Below are positions 56,949 through 57,125 of a stretch of DNA of 57,125 bases, in pieces. The notes under the pieces were generated by a model. It saw only the letters and a program-made list of their open reading frames with translations. It had not been told where the DNA came from and did not search any database. Within the stretch, counting starts at the first letter, position 1, and the number at the start of each line of letters is the position of its first letter. The DNA is from Peptococcaceae bacterium BRH_c4b (lineage in GTDB: Bacteria > Bacillota > Desulfotomaculia > Desulfotomaculales > Desulfocucumaceae): contig LADO01000002.1 in the NCBI GenBank assembly GCA_000961595.1, positions 1-57,125 of the forward strand, in the 5' to 3' direction. The position numbers were made by a program, and so were the translations under genes.

Positions 56949-57125
56949 CTATTTCTTTCTCATTAAATCCATAATAAATTTGTATATAAATTCGGCGGCC
57001 AATATATCCTCCAGTGAATTACCGCTGGCGGCCACCACCGCTATGCCGGCGTCCAGCCGGTCTGCCGCGCCGGCAGCACGGCGGGCGGCCTCCATGGCCG
57101 GAGCTGTACCTTTCTTTTGCAGCGT
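56949..57125 (-). CDS. C-terminal part of an unidentified protein (cut by window edge)
   Basis: The last 58 codons of a minus-strand gene, ending at TAG 56951-56949. The visible part is Ala-rich and helical (APAMEAARRAAGAADRLDAG, then VVAASGNSLEDILAAEFIYK) with a basic end (DLMRKK). I do not recognise it from this fragment. It lies 123 bases upstream of spoIIM on the same strand. Confidence 0.6.
   Translation of the reverse strand, partial: TLQKKGTAPAMEAARRAAGAADRLDAGIAVVAASGNSLEDILAAEFIYKFIMDLMRKK

Noticed and set aside
1-57125. tRNA, rRNA, insertion sequences with transposases, prophage genes
   Set aside because: No cloverleaf, rRNA stretch, transposase or phage structural gene was recognised in either strand.

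Overview
The window looks like chromosomal DNA of an anaerobic, endospore-forming Firmicute of the Desulfotomaculum/Pelotomaculum (Peptococcaceae) type. This is an inference from gene content: spoIIM, xerD, deoB, pdp, dacF, spoIIAA-spoIIAB-sigF, spoVAC-AD-AE, addAB, class II fructose bisphosphatase, a T-box leader, an iron-hydrogenase-system regulator and many small spore or membrane genes. Most genes have strong AGGAGG-type ribosome binding sites. GC content is uneven. Moderately GC-rich core genes alternate with clearly AT-rich ones (aroF, the block at about 36.2-41.4 kb, and pdp), which look imported.

Layout. 0.3-5.0 kb: a stand-alone acyl-CoA synthetase C-terminal domain; a minus-strand phenylalanine operon (aroF-pheA) behind a T-box with a Phe (UUC) specifier and a partly duplicated antiterminator/terminator; a 44-residue small gene; a TM1266-type regulator; a membrane protein. 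5.1-9.5 kb: a plus-strand DNA repair cluster (Y-family polymerase, small Cys protein, Ku, LigD ligase, LigD polymerase), a complete split bacterial NHEJ set. 9.6-11.6 kb: a frameshifted VWA-type gene, a rhomboid protease and a small membrane protein. 12.0-17.3 kb: an isolated two-gene module of large proteins without signal peptides, the second resembling M4/M36 metallopeptidases with an odd HExxxH motif. 17.5-26.1 kb: hisG, an intergenic repeat, and addB-addA. 26.5-29.1 kb: a promoter, a c-di-GMP-I (GEMM) riboswitch and a terminator in front of three exported proteins, the first DUF916/WxL-like.

29.2-36.1 kb: glpX with a small membrane gene, a BON protein, a small membrane protein, the folate operon pabA-pabB-pabC with a leader that has TRAP-like (G/U)AG triplets before a terminator, and an RlmI-type methyltransferase. 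36.2-41.4 kb: an AT-rich accessory block (hemolysin III, LysE exporter, AlkD, DUF2284, methyltransferase plus YkoF-like protein). 41.6-46.7 kb: a spore-membrane operon (DUF1657, DUF421, SpoVAC, SpoVAD, SpoVAEb, YhcN/YlaJ lipoprotein) with the same gene families as the spoVA2mob heat-resistance operon, plus a divergent DUF421-DUF4363 pair. 46.7-57.1 kb: the classical sporulation/housekeeping synteny sigF-spoIIAB-spoIIAA-dacF-(DUF6125)-pdp-deoB-xerD-(DUF362)-yqzK-like-spoIIM. It is interrupted by a 5'-truncated MntA-type nucleotidyltransferase fragment and by what looks like the isolated 3' end (domains V-VI) of a group II intron.

Most notable: the c-di-GMP riboswitch exported-protein operon, the orphan metallopeptidase-like two-gene module, the Phe T-box with an AT-rich aroF behind it, the TRAP-like pab leader, and the spoVA2mob-like operon. 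All identifications come from reading the sequence; no database search was run.
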